Source: Paenibacillus agricola (GTDB taxonomy: Bacteria; Bacillota; Bacilli; Paenibacillales; NBRC-103111). From it: DNA of 64,000 bases. Below are positions 8,965-17,941 of the stretch, piece after piece. The translations under genes and the position numbers were made by a program. The notes under the pieces are model-generated. The model did not search any database, was not told where the DNA came from, and saw nothing but the letters and a program-made list of their open reading frames with translations. Numbering within the stretch: position 1 is the first letter of the stretch; each line of letters starts with the position of its first letter. The stretch spans positions 62,001-126,000 of the forward strand of contig NZ_JAAOIW010000016.1 in NCBI RefSeq assembly GCF_011440305.1, written 5' to 3'.

Positions 8965-10617
8965 ATGAAAAATCTGTTTTCTCTACAACGGCCTTGTTGG
9001 GTTGTACTGGGTATGGTTGCTGGCCTATTAACGATTACAGGGTGCTCTGGGGGCAATGAAGCAACGGATGCAAAGGGCAAAGCAGATCCTGCCCCGAAGG
9101 CAGAAGCCCAGCAGCCGCAGAAGAAGTCCAAGATTACAGTTGGTGTGTATGAGCGTGGAGCTGTTCCGGCATCAGAGGGAACTCTGGAAAATAATCGCTG
9201 GACGAAATGGATTAATGATAATGGCCCTGTTGAAGTCACCTTTATTCCTATTCCGCGCTGGGAATCCGTGCAGAAATTCAATACGCTTTTTGCTGGGGGG
9301 AATGCGCCTGATCTGATTATGGAATATTTGGCCGATTACAAAAACGAATTATACGCCAAAAAGCTGGTTATGCCGTTGGATGATCTGATTGAAAAAAACA
9401 GCACGATCTATAAAGACTTGCTCAAAAAATACCCGAACCTGGACAAATTAGGCAGGAAGCCTGATGGAAAGCTTTATGAGGTTGGCACTGTATCCACCAG
9501 AGTAACGCCCAATCATGCCTATTACATCCGGGTGGATTGGTTGAAAAAGCTGAATTTGGAAATACCCAAAACAACCGAGGATTTATACAAGGTGGCTAAA
9601 GCCTTCACCGAACAAGATCCGGACGGCAACGGCAAGAAGGACACGTATGGGATGAGCCTCAGCTTTGTCAGCGGGCAGGTTCTTGATAATATGTTTCAAA
9701 ACGTAGGCTGGGTTGTCGAAAATGGTCAGCTTGTAAGAGATTGGGAGCGACTTAAAGCCGTTACGGAATTTAAAAAGCGGCTCTATGACGAAGGCATCGT
9801 GGATAAGGATTTTCTGGTGGATACAGCTGGCGCCAAAGGCGAGCAGGACTGGGTAACCGGTAAGCTGGGTATATGGGGAGCGAATAACGGTACGACAAAG
9901 CTGGGCTACCAATCCTATGTCACGTTGAAGAAAAATAATCCGAATGCCGAGATTATTCCGATTGAATTGCCCAAAAGCCCGTTTGGCCAGTTTAGCTCAT
10001 GGATCGGCGCTCCAGCTCGAACGTTGGGGATGATCAGCGCAACGGCTAAGGATCCGGTCGCTGTGGTGAAGTTTATTGATTTTATGAATTCCGAGCCTTT
10101 TGTGAGAGCTTTGAATTATGGGATTGAAGGCGTCCATTCCAAAGCGGGGGCGAATGGCTGTCCGCAATTTATTAGTGATGAGCTTGCCAAGCAAGTCACC
10201 TTTGCATCGGATTTTAACATGATAAGTTCCTCCAGTATTTATCTGGATAAATGTACGGATTTTAAAAACACCTTGGATCCTAGCAAGCCGATTGATCAGG
10301 AGTTTAGCAAGTTTATTGATATTGCGCAGGATGCGTATGTTTCCAGTGACCGGCCTGAGCCGGGTTTCACCCATCGCTCAACGCTGCCAGCCACGCCTGC
10401 AGATATCCTGTTGATTGAAACGACTACAACGAAGCCGATTTCCGATTTATTGGCTAAAGCCATTGTGTCAGGCCCCACTGCTACAGTAGCGGATGCTATT
10501 GAGAAAGCCAAGGCTACCTGGAAGGGTGCTGGCGGAGAGAAAGCGGAGAAATGGTATAAGGATTGGTACGTCGAGAATAAGGATAAAGCATTTTTGACGA
10601 AGGATCTTTATAAGTAA
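8965..10617 (+). CDS. Extracellular sugar-binding lipoprotein (LplA/LipO-like)
   Basis: 550 residues. A signal peptide with basic N-terminus and hydrophobic core ends in the lipobox ITGC (cysteine at residue 27), so the mature protein should be lipid-anchored outside the membrane. The segment EQDPDGNGKKDTYGMSLS is a calcium-loop-like insert common to this large binding-protein family. It is the substrate receptor for the two permeases upstream. ATG at 8965 follows GGAGGAG. The binding protein at 55656 has the same length class and the same DPDGNGKKDT loop, so the two importers are related. Confidence 0.88.
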   Translation: MKNLFSLQRPCWVVLGMVAGLLTITGCSGGNEATDAKGKADPAPKAEAQQPQKKSKITVGVYERGAVPASEGTLENNRWTKWINDNGPVEVTFIPIPRWESVQKFNTLFAGGNAPDLIMEYLADYKNELYAKKLVMPLDDLIEKNSTIYKDLLKKYPNLDKLGRKPDGKLYEVGTVSTRVTPNHAYYIRVDWLKKLNLEIPKTTEDLYKVAKAFTEQDPDGNGKKDTYGMSLSFVSGQVLDNMFQNVGWVVENGQLVRDWERLKAVTEFKKRLYDEGIVDKDFLVDTAGAKGEQDWVTGKLGIWGANNGTTKLGYQSYVTLKKNNPNAEIIPIELPKSPFGQFSSWIGAPARTLGMISATAKDPVAVVKFIDFMNSEPFVRALNYGIEGVHSKAGANGCPQFISDELAKQVTFASDFNMISSSSIYLDKCTDFKNTLDPSKPIDQEFSKFIDIAQDAYVSSDRPEPGFTHRSTLPATPADILLIETTTTKPISDLLAKAIVSGPTATVADAIEKAKATWKGAGGEKAEKWYKDWYVENKDKAFLTKDLYK

Positions 10618-10664
10618 ATGGTTTTAAGGGTATCACAACTAATCATAGACAGGAGACATGTAGC

Positions 10665-11954
10665 ATGTATATCAAAGAGGTTGCAGCCAGTCTTTACCCG
10701 TGGGATTTGGCAGATGAGGGCGTTGAGACCTGCGTGGATAATGTTGTTGAGCATAGCCTTGTCAACAGTGTATATCTTGTTGGCATCATGCATAAGGAGA
10801 AGCGGCCGTTAACCAGCCTGTTCTTCACCCACAATCCAAAGCGGAAATTTTATTTGCCGGAGGACAGCCGTGTCTATTATCCGATGGATGAAAACAACTT
10901 CAAAAACACTCCACTAAAGCCCCTATATACGACAAGAGATTTTCTGAAAGGCCGGGATTGGCTCGAGGAGCTCACTGTGTATGGGAGAAAAAGAAACCTG
11001 AAAACCGGTGCGGAAATCTCCCACAGCTTTTTCGATTGCGAGGTAGCCAAAAAGGAGTTCCCGGATGTGCTCCAGAAAAATATCCATGGTGGTATTATTG
11101 AAAATTATTTTTGCTGCAACAATGATGATGTAAGGGAATACATGAAGGCGATCTATTACGATACCGTCAAAAATCATGATATTGATTTTATTCAAACCTG
11201 CATGCGGCTGTTCGCGATTGGCGAGCCTGTCAAAGCACCTTGGTTTATGGAAAATGATCCCCATAACAAGGTTGGAACCTTGCTGGGTGTTGTCAAAGGA
11301 GGCTGCTTCTGCAACCATTGCCGGGAAAAAGCAACCAACCAGGGATACGATTGGGATAAAATCGTCAGCGATCTCAAGGAGCTGGAGCTGATGGCGAATG
11401 CAACGGCTTCCAAAAATCTCGACTACGTGATGGATAATCATCTTCTGATGGGAGGCGATCTGCTGGAGGCCGGCTTCCTGCTGGAAAATCCATCCTTGCA
11501 CCTGTTCCTGGAGTTCAGGATGAAGTCGGTAACGGGGCTACTGAAGGAAATTAATGAATCCATTAAAGCAGCCAATTCCAAGGTGGACTTCCGTTACAAC
11601 AATTACCTAAGATACCCTGAGCTTGCCGGGCTTGATTATGTAGCGGTCAAGGACTACCTGGATTCGGTCAGAGACTCGGATTATTCCGAGCAATTAGGAG
11701 CTCCCGACCATTTTAAGCGGAAGAAAAACACGATTCTTAAGATCAGGCGCGGCATTGGCTATGATAAAGATTTGATTGCCGCATTTGCACCCAGGCCCAA
11801 TGCAACTCCCGAGCTGGTGCGTGAAAGCATTCGTATATTAAGCACACTGGGAGTCGATGGGTTATCGCTGGGGCATTACGACGGTGCCACCTTCGAGCTG
11901 CTGGATGCGGTGAAACAGGGGATGCAGGAAGCCGGAATCGAAATCAGAAGATAA
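10665..11954 (+). CDS. Putative TIM-barrel glycoside-hydrolase-like protein, function unknown
   Basis: 429 residues with no signal peptide, so cytoplasmic. I cannot name the family with certainty. The pattern of strands ending in acidic or aromatic residues (DFIQTCMRLFAIGEP, VDFRYNNYLRY, VDGLSLGHYDGATFE) and a CFCNHCREKA motif near residue 205 resemble uncharacterised glycosyl-hydrolase-like barrels, where F-C-x-x-C often follows the fifth strand. It sits between the binding protein and the Ldh-type reductase in a tight operon, so it probably acts on the imported compound. A lyase or epimerase is equally possible. ATG at 10665 follows CAGGAG. Confidence 0.55.
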   Translation: MYIKEVAASLYPWDLADEGVETCVDNVVEHSLVNSVYLVGIMHKEKRPLTSLFFTHNPKRKFYLPEDSRVYYPMDENNFKNTPLKPLYTTRDFLKGRDWLEELTVYGRKRNLKTGAEISHSFFDCEVAKKEFPDVLQKNIHGGIIENYFCCNNDDVREYMKAIYYDTVKNHDIDFIQTCMRLFAIGEPVKAPWFMENDPHNKVGTLLGVVKGGCFCNHCREKATNQGYDWDKIVSDLKELELMANATASKNLDYVMDNHLLMGGDLLEAGFLLENPSLHLFLEFRMKSVTGLLKEINESIKAANSKVDFRYNNYLRYPELAGLDYVAVKDYLDSVRDSDYSEQLGAPDHFKRKKNTILKIRRGIGYDKDLIAAFAPRPNATPELVRESIRILSTLGVDGLSLGHYDGATFELLDAVKQGMQEAGIEIRR

Positions 11955-11992
11955 TAGGGTAAATAGTCGAAAATGGGTATGGGGAGCGAATT

Positions 11993-13015
11993 ATGGCGAA
12001 AATAAAAATATCCGAGCTAGAACAAACCATCCATCAATTGTTGCATGCTGCTGGTTTAAATGAAGACAATGCGAGTATAGCTACAGAAGTATTCATGAGG
12101 GCTACACTTCGCGGTGTGGGACATCATGATGTGTATGATCTCCCCGGTAGGCTGGAGGGTCTTAGCAAAGGCAAAATCAAAGCAAATCCTGAGATGGTGC
12201 TAATTCATAAATATGCCGCTTTGGAAAACTATGAAGGAGATAATGGCTTGGGCGAGCTGGGTGGCATGTTTATTATGAAACGCGCCCAGCAATTAGCGGA
12301 TGAGCATGGCATAGGGCTGTGTGCGATTCGCAATTCCAATCATTTATTATCATCAACGCCATATCTGGAGCAACCAGCAGAAGAGGGCTATATCAGCTAT
12401 ATTATTACCCGGGGAGCACCCACGATGGGCGCTCCAGGAAGAAAAGAAAAAGTCATTGGCACAAGCCCAATGGGCTACGCCATTCCGACTAATCGAGATT
12501 ATCCGATCATGTTTGATGCTTGTCTAGCCTATGCTTCCAATGGTGTACTATCGGATAAAACGCGAGCAGGTGAGGAGGTTCCTTCACATTGGGGGCTTGA
12601 TGTAGATGGCAAGCCAACCACCAGCCCTGGTTTGATCAGTAAAGGCACCCGATTGCCAATCGGCGGCCATAAAGGCTTCGGGCTTACTTTATTTGGTGAA
12701 GTTATTACCGGTATTCTGGCCGAAGGGCAAATTATCGATGAGCCGCAGCCCGGGAGTGGCTTGGTCGGAATCCCTTCTCACACCGCTATATGCATTAAGG
12801 CTGGCGGCTTGCTGGGTCAGCGGGAGTTCACCCATAAAACGACCGAGATTTTGGAGCGAATGGAAGCCAGGGCTTCCGGCTTGCAGATACCAGGTCAGCA
12901 TTCCTACCAAAGAAAAGCCAAATTATTAAGCGAAGAAACGATTGATTTGACGGCGAATCTGCTGGATAAGCTTAATGAATGGGCTCAGAAATTCAATCTT
13001 AAGACGTTGGAGTAA
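11993..13015 (+). CDS. Ldh2-family (malate/L-lactate-type) NAD(P)-dependent oxidoreductase
   Basis: 340 residues of the LDH2/MDG2 family, which has its own fold unrelated to classical lactate dehydrogenase. Seen: the N-terminal helix bundle ending ATLRGVGHHDVYDLPGRLEGL, the catalytic-histidine region IRNSNHLL, GTSPMGYAIPT and the glycine-rich GGHKGFGLTLFGEVITG. Members reduce 2-oxo acids such as 2,3-diketogulonate, ureidoglycolate or (keto)malate. Here it ends the sugar ABC operon, so the imported compound may be turned into, or be, a 2-oxo or 2-hydroxy acid. The usual S-N-H-[FY]-G after the active histidine is S-N-H-L-L here, a small deviation. Confidence 0.85.
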   Translation: MAKIKISELEQTIHQLLHAAGLNEDNASIATEVFMRATLRGVGHHDVYDLPGRLEGLSKGKIKANPEMVLIHKYAALENYEGDNGLGELGGMFIMKRAQQLADEHGIGLCAIRNSNHLLSSTPYLEQPAEEGYISYIITRGAPTMGAPGRKEKVIGTSPMGYAIPTNRDYPIMFDACLAYASNGVLSDKTRAGEEVPSHWGLDVDGKPTTSPGLISKGTRLPIGGHKGFGLTLFGEVITGILAEGQIIDEPQPGSGLVGIPSHTAICIKAGGLLGQREFTHKTTEILERMEARASGLQIPGQHSYQRKAKLLSEETIDLTANLLDKLNEWAQKFNLKTLE

Positions 13016-13060
13016 ATACTTCGTTTTGCCGGGCTTCTTCTTGAATTAACACTTGCTACA

Positions 13061-13080
13061 AGGAGGGTGAAAGCCCTCCT
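13061..13080 (+). terminator. Short hairpin after the first sugar operon
   Basis: AGGAGGG at 13061-13067 and CCCTCCT at 13074-13080 form a perfect 7-bp stem with a 6-nt loop, 46 bp after the Ldh stop. A T-run is absent, so it may be an mRNA-stabilising end rather than a terminator. Confidence 0.35.
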
Positions 13081-13117
13081 AAACAGCCGGCATATAATTA
13101 GTTGAATAAGTTATAAA

Positions 13118-13333
13118 TTGAATAGTTTTGAAATTATGGAGCATTTCTTTGTAACGAGAAATGCTTTTTATCTTTGTATAAAATGGGTAGGCATGCCACT
13201 CTTCTATCTCATGGCGGAGATAGACGACGCCCCAGGTGTCATACTACTTGGAATGGTCATGATTTTTGCTTCAATGGTTATCGCAGTCTTTACTGCCGTT
13301 CTCCAAAGACTTTTACAAGAAGCCCAATATTGA
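13118..13333 (+). pseudogene. Remnant of a DUF2975 membrane protein (C-terminal half)
   Basis: The 71-residue frame contains MAEIDDAPGVILLGMVMIFASMVIAVFTAVLQRLLQEA, which matches my memory of the last membrane helix and tail of DUF2975 proteins (normally about 160-170 residues). The N-terminal helices are missing, and the tail stops right after LLQEA where family members continue with a charged DIKxENDLTV-like end. DUF2975 genes normally lie just before a Cro/CI-type regulator, as here. I read this as a truncated leftover. No convincing ribosome site precedes 13118. Confidence 0.55.
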
Positions 13334-13337
13334 TGTG

Positions 13338-13544
13338 ATGCTTGCTAAAAGGAAGATGAGCGTTACAGAACTTTCAGAGAGAGTTGGAATCACAATGGCT
13401 AATCTTTCAATATTGAAAAATGGAAAGGCAAAAGCAATTCGATTAACCACTTTAGAGGCGATTTGTAAGGCTTTAGAATGTCAGCCTGGAGATGTTTTAG
13501 AATACAAAAGTGACGACGAAGATACTCAAGGATCAAATTTATAA
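13338..13544 (+). CDS. Cro/CI (XRE)-type helix-turn-helix regulator, YozG-like
   Basis: About 68 residues from ATG 13338; GTG 13335 is an alternative. It shows a complete HTH: LAKRKMSVTELSERVGITMANLSILKNGKAKAIRLTTLEAICKALECQPGDVLEY. Relatives partner DUF2975 membrane proteins and usually begin a few residues earlier with an x-x-N-L-D-V segment. Here the homologous-looking N-I-D-V lies in frame upstream (13326-13337) without a normal start codon. This fits a small deletion that removed the DUF2975 tail and the original start. No clear ribosome site is present, so expression is uncertain. Confidence 0.6.
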   Translation: MLAKRKMSVTELSERVGITMANLSILKNGKAKAIRLTTLEAICKALECQPGDVLEYKSDDEDTQGSNL

Positions 13545-13575
13545 AAGGGGAATCATTTCTTGCCTGTATATCATC

Positions 13576-13617
13576 ACCAAACATGTCTAGTTGTTAAAGA
13601 CATGTTTTTTTGGTGCG
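13576..13617 (+). terminator. Intrinsic terminator after the HTH gene
   Basis: AACATGTCT (13580-13588) pairs with AGACATGTT (13598-13606) and is followed by a run of T to 13611. The flanking CACCA/TGGTG extends the symmetry, so it may work on both strands. The remaining 13618-13844 is a very AT-rich leader to pckA in which I see no clear -35/-10 pair. Confidence 0.8.
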
Positions 13618-13844
13618 CAGCATGAGGCGTACGAGAGTGTAAGTGTGTTATAAGCGGTAAATATTTAATTAGTGTGTTTTAAACAGGTGATAAAATATTA
13701 TATACAACCTTATAAATATATTTATATTGTGTGTTAAATATAAATAGTGTACATTATAAACAAATAAATCAAAAGAGATAGTTATATGTAGTGGTATTGG
13801 TAGATCAAGAAGAAACTACGTGCTAGCAGATAGGAGACGATAGT

Positions 13845-15413
13845 ATGGCAAAGGTGATGAAAAAAATAATAGCTGGAAATATCCATTATAATTTGGCTGA
13901 ATCAAAATTAGTAGAAAAAGCATTGGAACGAAAGGAAGGACAGCTTGCATCCACTGGAGCTTTACAGGTTTTCACGGGAACCTATACGGGCCGTTCCCCT
14001 AAGGACAAGTACGTTGTTACTGATCCGTCTGTCACCGAGCAAATTGATTGGGGCTCCCTTAATCAACCTATTTCTGAGTTTCAATTTGAGCAGTTGTATC
14101 GAAAAGCGCAACAATATATGGTTGAAAAGGAACTGTTTATATTTGACGGATTTGCAGGTGCAGATCCTGAATATAGACTTCCAATCCGAGTAGTTAACGA
14201 ATATGCATGGCATAATTTATTTGCCAGCCAACTGTTTATCCGTCCAACCGATAAGGAGCTGATGGCGCATTCACCGGAATTTACGGTGATCGCACTGCCA
14301 GGATTGAAGGCTGATCCAGTAACAGACGGAACCCGTTCTGAAACGTTTATCTGCTTATCCTTTGAGAAAAAGATGATACTAATTGGAGGAACCGAATATG
14401 CAGGCGAGATGAAGAAAGCTATTTTCAGTGTGCTTAATTATCTCTTGCCCTTAAGAGGAGTTCTACCCATGCACTGCTCAGCAAACGTTGGGAAGAAGGG
14501 TGACAGTGCTCTTTTCTTTGGCTTATCTGGTACGGGGAAAACGACTCTTTCTGCCGATCCGAATCGCCGTTTAATCGGTGACGATGAGCATGGCTGGTCT
14601 AATCAAGGGATTTTTAACTTTGAAGGCGGCTGCTATGCAAAATGCATGGGCCTTTCCGAGGAAAAAGAGCCACAAATATGGCGAGCGATACGTTACGGGT
14701 CCATTTTGGAGAATGTTGTGTTGGATCCCCAAACTGCAATTGCTGATTATAACGATATTCGGATTTCAGAAAATACACGTGCTGCTTATCCAATCCATTA
14801 TATTGCCGATGCAATGATCCCTGGGATGGCAGATCATCCGAAAGTGATCCTTTTCCTAACGGCTGATGCATTTGGTGTGCTGCCTCCGATCTCTAAACTG
14901 ACCAAAGAACAAGCTATGTACCACTTTTTATCAGGATATACCTCAAAGCTGGCAGGTACAGAGAGAGGGATTACTGACCCGGAAGCGACTTTTTCAACGT
15001 GCTTTGGAGCTCCCTTTCTTCCTCTTCATCCGAATGTATATGCGCAACTGCTGGGTGAAAAAGTAGAGGAGCATCAGGCAAAAGTTTATATGGTTAATAC
15101 AGGGTGGTCCGGAGGGCCATATGGTGTAGGAAAACGAATAAATCTGACCTATACTAGGACAATTGTAACTGCTATTCTAGACGGAAGCATCGAGCAGCAG
15201 ACGTTTACTGCCGATCCAATATTTGGTGTGTTATGTCCTGAATCGCTGCCGGGAGTTCCAAGCAACGTGCTAATCCCGCGAAATACATGGCAAGACAAGT
15301 CGGCGTATGAAGTGAAAGCTACAGAATTGGCTGGACTATTTATTAAAAACTTTGAAAAATTTTCAGGGATTAGTGATGATATACTATTGGCCGGTCCAAG
15401 AAAGACAACATAA
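13845..15413 (+). CDS. pckA: Phosphoenolpyruvate carboxykinase (ATP)
   Basis: 522 residues, the normal length. It converts oxaloacetate and ATP to PEP, CO2 and ADP, the first committed gluconeogenic step. Seen: [11 protein letters not shown] at 48-58, the metal and substrate region [12 protein letters not shown] (H210), the kinase-1a P-loop GLSGTGKT at 226-233, kinase-2 motif LIGDDEHGW, and the adenine-binding region near [15 protein letters not shown] 13845 follows AGGAG at 13832-13836. It is monocistronic, with terminators on both sides. Repression by CcpN or catabolite control is usual in Bacillus, but I see no defined operator here. Confidence 0.96.
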   Translation: MAKVMKKIIAGNIHYNLAESKLVEKALERKEGQLASTGALQVFTGTYTGRSPKDKYVVTDPSVTEQIDWGSLNQPISEFQFEQLYRKAQQYMVEKELFIFDGFAGADPEYRLPIRVVNEYAWHNLFASQLFIRPTDKELMAHSPEFTVIALPGLKADPVTDGTRSETFICLSFEKKMILIGGTEYAGEMKKAIFSVLNYLLPLRGVLPMHCSANVGKKGDSALFFGLSGTGKTTLSADPNRRLIGDDEHGWSNQGIFNFEGGCYAKCMGLSEEKEPQIWRAIRYGSILENVVLDPQTAIADYNDIRISENTRAAYPIHYIADAMIPGMADHPKVILFLTADAFGVLPPISKLTKEQAMYHFLSGYTSKLAGTERGITDPEATFSTCFGAPFLPLHPNVYAQLLGEKVEEHQAKVYMVNTGWSGGPYGVGKRINLTYTRTIVTAILDGSIEQQTFTADPIFGVLCPESLPGVPSNVLIPRNTWQDKSAYEVKATELAGLFIKNFEKFSGISDDILLAGPRKTT

Positions 15414-15417
15414 ACCA

Positions 15418-15463
15418 AACAGCCACTCTTGCGCATCTATTTTGCGAAAGATGGCTGTTTTTT
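15418..15463 (+). terminator. pckA intrinsic terminator
   Basis: AACAGCCA at 15418-15425 pairs with TGGCTGTT at 15452-15459. The inner sequences (CTTGCG/TTGCGAAAG) extend the stem imperfectly, and six T residues (15458-15463) follow. Confidence 0.88.
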
Positions 15464-15510
15464 CGTATGAATCAATGCTATCTAGGATATTACAAGGGAT
15501 ATCATAATTT

Positions 15511-15560
15511 AAGAGGGTATTTAATGTCGCAAGTCTAAGACATTAAATATCCTCTTTTCC
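15511..15560. repeat. 18-bp near-perfect inverted repeat, terminator-like
   Basis: AAGAGGGTATTTAATGTC (15511-15528) and GACATTAAATATCCTCTT (15539-15556) are complementary at 17 of 18 positions; the one mismatch is a G-U pair. TTTT overlaps and follows the right arm. It may be a second terminator behind pckA or a small palindromic element. Downstream, 15561-15799 is an extremely AT-rich leader of the IclR gene with TTGACA at 15646-15651 and TATAAT at 15673-15678 (21-bp spacer, too long for a confident promoter). Confidence 0.5.
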
Positions 15561-15799
15561 GTTACTTTTCATAGGCGTACAGTGATGGATATAATCAAAA
15601 AAATCCACTACATGTTATTTAATCTAACATAATTAATATAGTTGGTTGACAAATCTATGTTATATAAGTTAATATAATTTTAATAAATGATAATCAATTA
15701 TCAATTATTAACGATTTCAATTCATCACTTTCTAATTTATTTCTTGTTTTATATGATTTTATATCAAAAACCTGACATGTGGAGAGGTGGACATAGCAA

Positions 15800-16531
15800 G
15801 TGAGTGCAGAAAAGACGTTAGATATCTTAGATTTATTTAACTTTAAAACCAGAGAATTGACAGTGCCTGAAATTGCACAATTATTAAACCAACCACAAAG
15901 TTCTGTTTATCGTCATCTCAGGGTTCTTAAGGAAAAAGGGTATGTAATCGAGACAAACGGAGGGATGCATAAACTCGGATATCGGTTTCTGGAAATGGCA
16001 AAGATTGTTCGGACAGATAATAGCATCTCTTCTCTTGCTCTTCCCGTAATGCGGCAATTAACATCAGAGACTGGGGAAACATCTATTCTTACCATCATAT
16101 CCGGACTGAATGTGGTTTGCTTAGAAACCGTAAGCCCCTCCCAGCCCATTGAAGTAACAGCCGAGCAGGGGCAGATCATGCCACTATACGGAGGTGCATC
16201 CTCGAAAGCACTATTGGCTTACTTGCCTGATGAAACGGTTGTCGAGTTGTTTAAACAAGGAATCGTAAAAAAGCACACCTCGAGGACTATTCTCGATATT
16301 GATCAGCTAAGGCAAAATCTCAAAGAGATTCGAGACAAGGGTTATGCCGTATCCGACAGCGAGCTGGACGAAGGTGTTCTGGCCTACGCTGTACCGATTA
16401 GGGATTCGGATAACATCGTAATTGCATCTCTAACTATTGCAGGGCCCCGGGAACGAATGCTTGTAAAAGATGCAAACAACATTATTGATCATCTCCAATC
16501 AGGGATTAATGAAATACAAAAATACTTATAA
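15800..16531 (+). CDS. IclR-family transcriptional regulator
   Basis: 243 residues: an N-terminal winged helix (LTVPEIAQLLNQPQSSVYRHLRVLKEKGYV at about 20-50) and a C-terminal IclR effector domain (LPVMRQLTSETGETSILTI, ending ASLTIAGPRERM). Start is GTG 15800 preceded by GGAGAGGTGG at 15781-15790. It is the first gene of the same-strand cluster up to 22969 and most likely its local regulator. IclR proteins often control allantoin, ureide or aromatic catabolism (AllR is one), which suits the neighbours. The effector is unknown. Confidence 0.88.
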   Translation: MSAEKTLDILDLFNFKTRELTVPEIAQLLNQPQSSVYRHLRVLKEKGYVIETNGGMHKLGYRFLEMAKIVRTDNSISSLALPVMRQLTSETGETSILTIISGLNVVCLETVSPSQPIEVTAEQGQIMPLYGGASSKALLAYLPDETVVELFKQGIVKKHTSRTILDIDQLRQNLKEIRDKGYAVSDSELDEGVLAYAVPIRDSDNIVIASLTIAGPRERMLVKDANNIIDHLQSGINEIQKYL

Positions 16532-16556
16532 AAAAACATAAAGGGGGCAGATTTCG

Positions 16557-17939
16557 ATGGATATATTTGATTTGGTGGTAATAGGTAAAGTTGTTTTAGA
16601 GAACGAGGTTGTAATAGCAGAGATTGGTGTTAAGAACGAAAAGATTACAGCCATCTCCAGAGATATTGGTGTATTAAAAGGGAATAAGACTCTGGACTTT
16701 GGCCAGTCTTATGTGTTTCCCGGCATGATCGATGTCCATGTTCACTGCTTTAGCAATCCTAATGAAGGCTTTATTCCTACAAGCTCATCTGCAGCGGTCG
16801 GTGGTATAACAAGCTTCATGGATATGCCATACGACCTCCCGAATCCAATTAGCAATGTAGCACAATTTAACAAAAAAGTTCACCAATTAGAGCAGGAAGC
16901 CTTGGTTGATATTTGTCTGTGGGGCACGATCTCCAAGACAGGTGGAACCGATCAGATTATTCCACTGGCTGAAGCGGGGGCGATTGCTTTCAAAATGTCA
17001 ACATTTGAAACCGACGAATATCGTTTTCCAAGAATTCCGGATCCGGAGATCCTTAAAGCCATGGAGCTTATTAAAGAAACAGGGCTGCGTGCCGCTTTTC
17101 ATTCAGAAAACGATGAAATTATTGTGGATTTGATCGACCAGTATCAAAAATCCGGCAAAGTTTACCCAAGGGCACATATGGAAACACGGCCCCCTGTTAC
17201 AGAAACAAGTGCGGTTTTGAAACTGATGGAGTTTGCCTATTGGACAGGCGTTAAGTTGCATATCGTTCATGTCAGTCATCCGCGTACGATCGATTTAATT
17301 AATTTATTTAAAAGTCAAGGTGTTCAGGTTACTTCTGAAACCTGTTTCCCCTATTTGCTACTTGATGTAAATGACTTAGACCATTTCGGTCCAAAGGCAA
17401 AAATGAATCCACCTCTTCGATATCCTGAAGATTCAGATGGATTGTGGAAACACCTGCAAGCTGGTAACATCGAACTCATTTCTTCGGATCATGCACCATG
17501 GGGACCGGAGAAAAAGGATATCGGTAAAGACAACATTTTCCTTGCTGCATCCGGTTTACCGGGACTGGAAATTATAGCTCCACTTATGTTTGACAGTGCA
17601 GTAGCTAAAGGGAATCTAACTCCGCTGCAATTTGCCAAATTGATGTCCCAACATCCTGCCGAGGTTTTCCAAATCCCAGGTAAAGGTAAGATTGCAGTGG
17701 GCTATGATGCGGATTTTGCCGTCATTGACCCGGACGCAACTTGGATTATAGATGAGACCAAGTTCCGCTCTCACTCTAAATTGTCACCGTTTCATGGCAA
17801 AAAAATTCAAGGTAAAGTCGTGCATACCATTGTCCGAGGCACATCGGTATATGATGGCACTGATTTAACGGTAAAACCAGGGTTCGGAAAGTTTATTGCA
17901 GGATCGGCTGCTAAAAAAAGCTTAGTCGGGAGTGAATAA
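16557..17939 (+). CDS. Cyclic amidohydrolase, allantoinase/dihydroorotase-like
   Basis: 460 residues of the amidohydrolase superfamily with a binuclear metal site: HVH in GMIDVHVHC (about residues 59-66), the carboxylated lysine in AIAFKMSTF, FHSEN, HIVHVSH, and D in ISSDHAPWGPE. The segment AAVGGITSFMDMPYDLPNPIS resembles allantoinase more than D-hydantoinase. It should open a cyclic ureide or imide ring by hydrolysis. ATG 16557 follows AAAGGGGG. The M20 hydrolase at 21728 would take the ring-opened N-carbamoyl product, forming an AllB/AllC-like or hydantoin-type pair. The exact substrate is not deducible. Confidence 0.85.
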   Translation: MDIFDLVVIGKVVLENEVVIAEIGVKNEKITAISRDIGVLKGNKTLDFGQSYVFPGMIDVHVHCFSNPNEGFIPTSSSAAVGGITSFMDMPYDLPNPISNVAQFNKKVHQLEQEALVDICLWGTISKTGGTDQIIPLAEAGAIAFKMSTFETDEYRFPRIPDPEILKAMELIKETGLRAAFHSENDEIIVDLIDQYQKSGKVYPRAHMETRPPVTETSAVLKLMEFAYWTGVKLHIVHVSHPRTIDLINLFKSQGVQVTSETCFPYLLLDVNDLDHFGPKAKMNPPLRYPEDSDGLWKHLQAGNIELISSDHAPWGPEKKDIGKDNIFLAASGLPGLEIIAPLMFDSAVAKGNLTPLQFAKLMSQHPAEVFQIPGKGKIAVGYDADFAVIDPDATWIIDETKFRSHSKLSPFHGKKIQGKVVHTIVRGTSVYDGTDLTVKPGFGKFIAGSAAKKSLVGSE

Positions 17940-17941
17940 TC

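Noticed and set aside
15600-15799. Riboswitch in the AT-rich leader of the IclR gene
   Set aside because: No conserved aptamer-like stems or anti-terminator were found; it is only AT-rich sequence.
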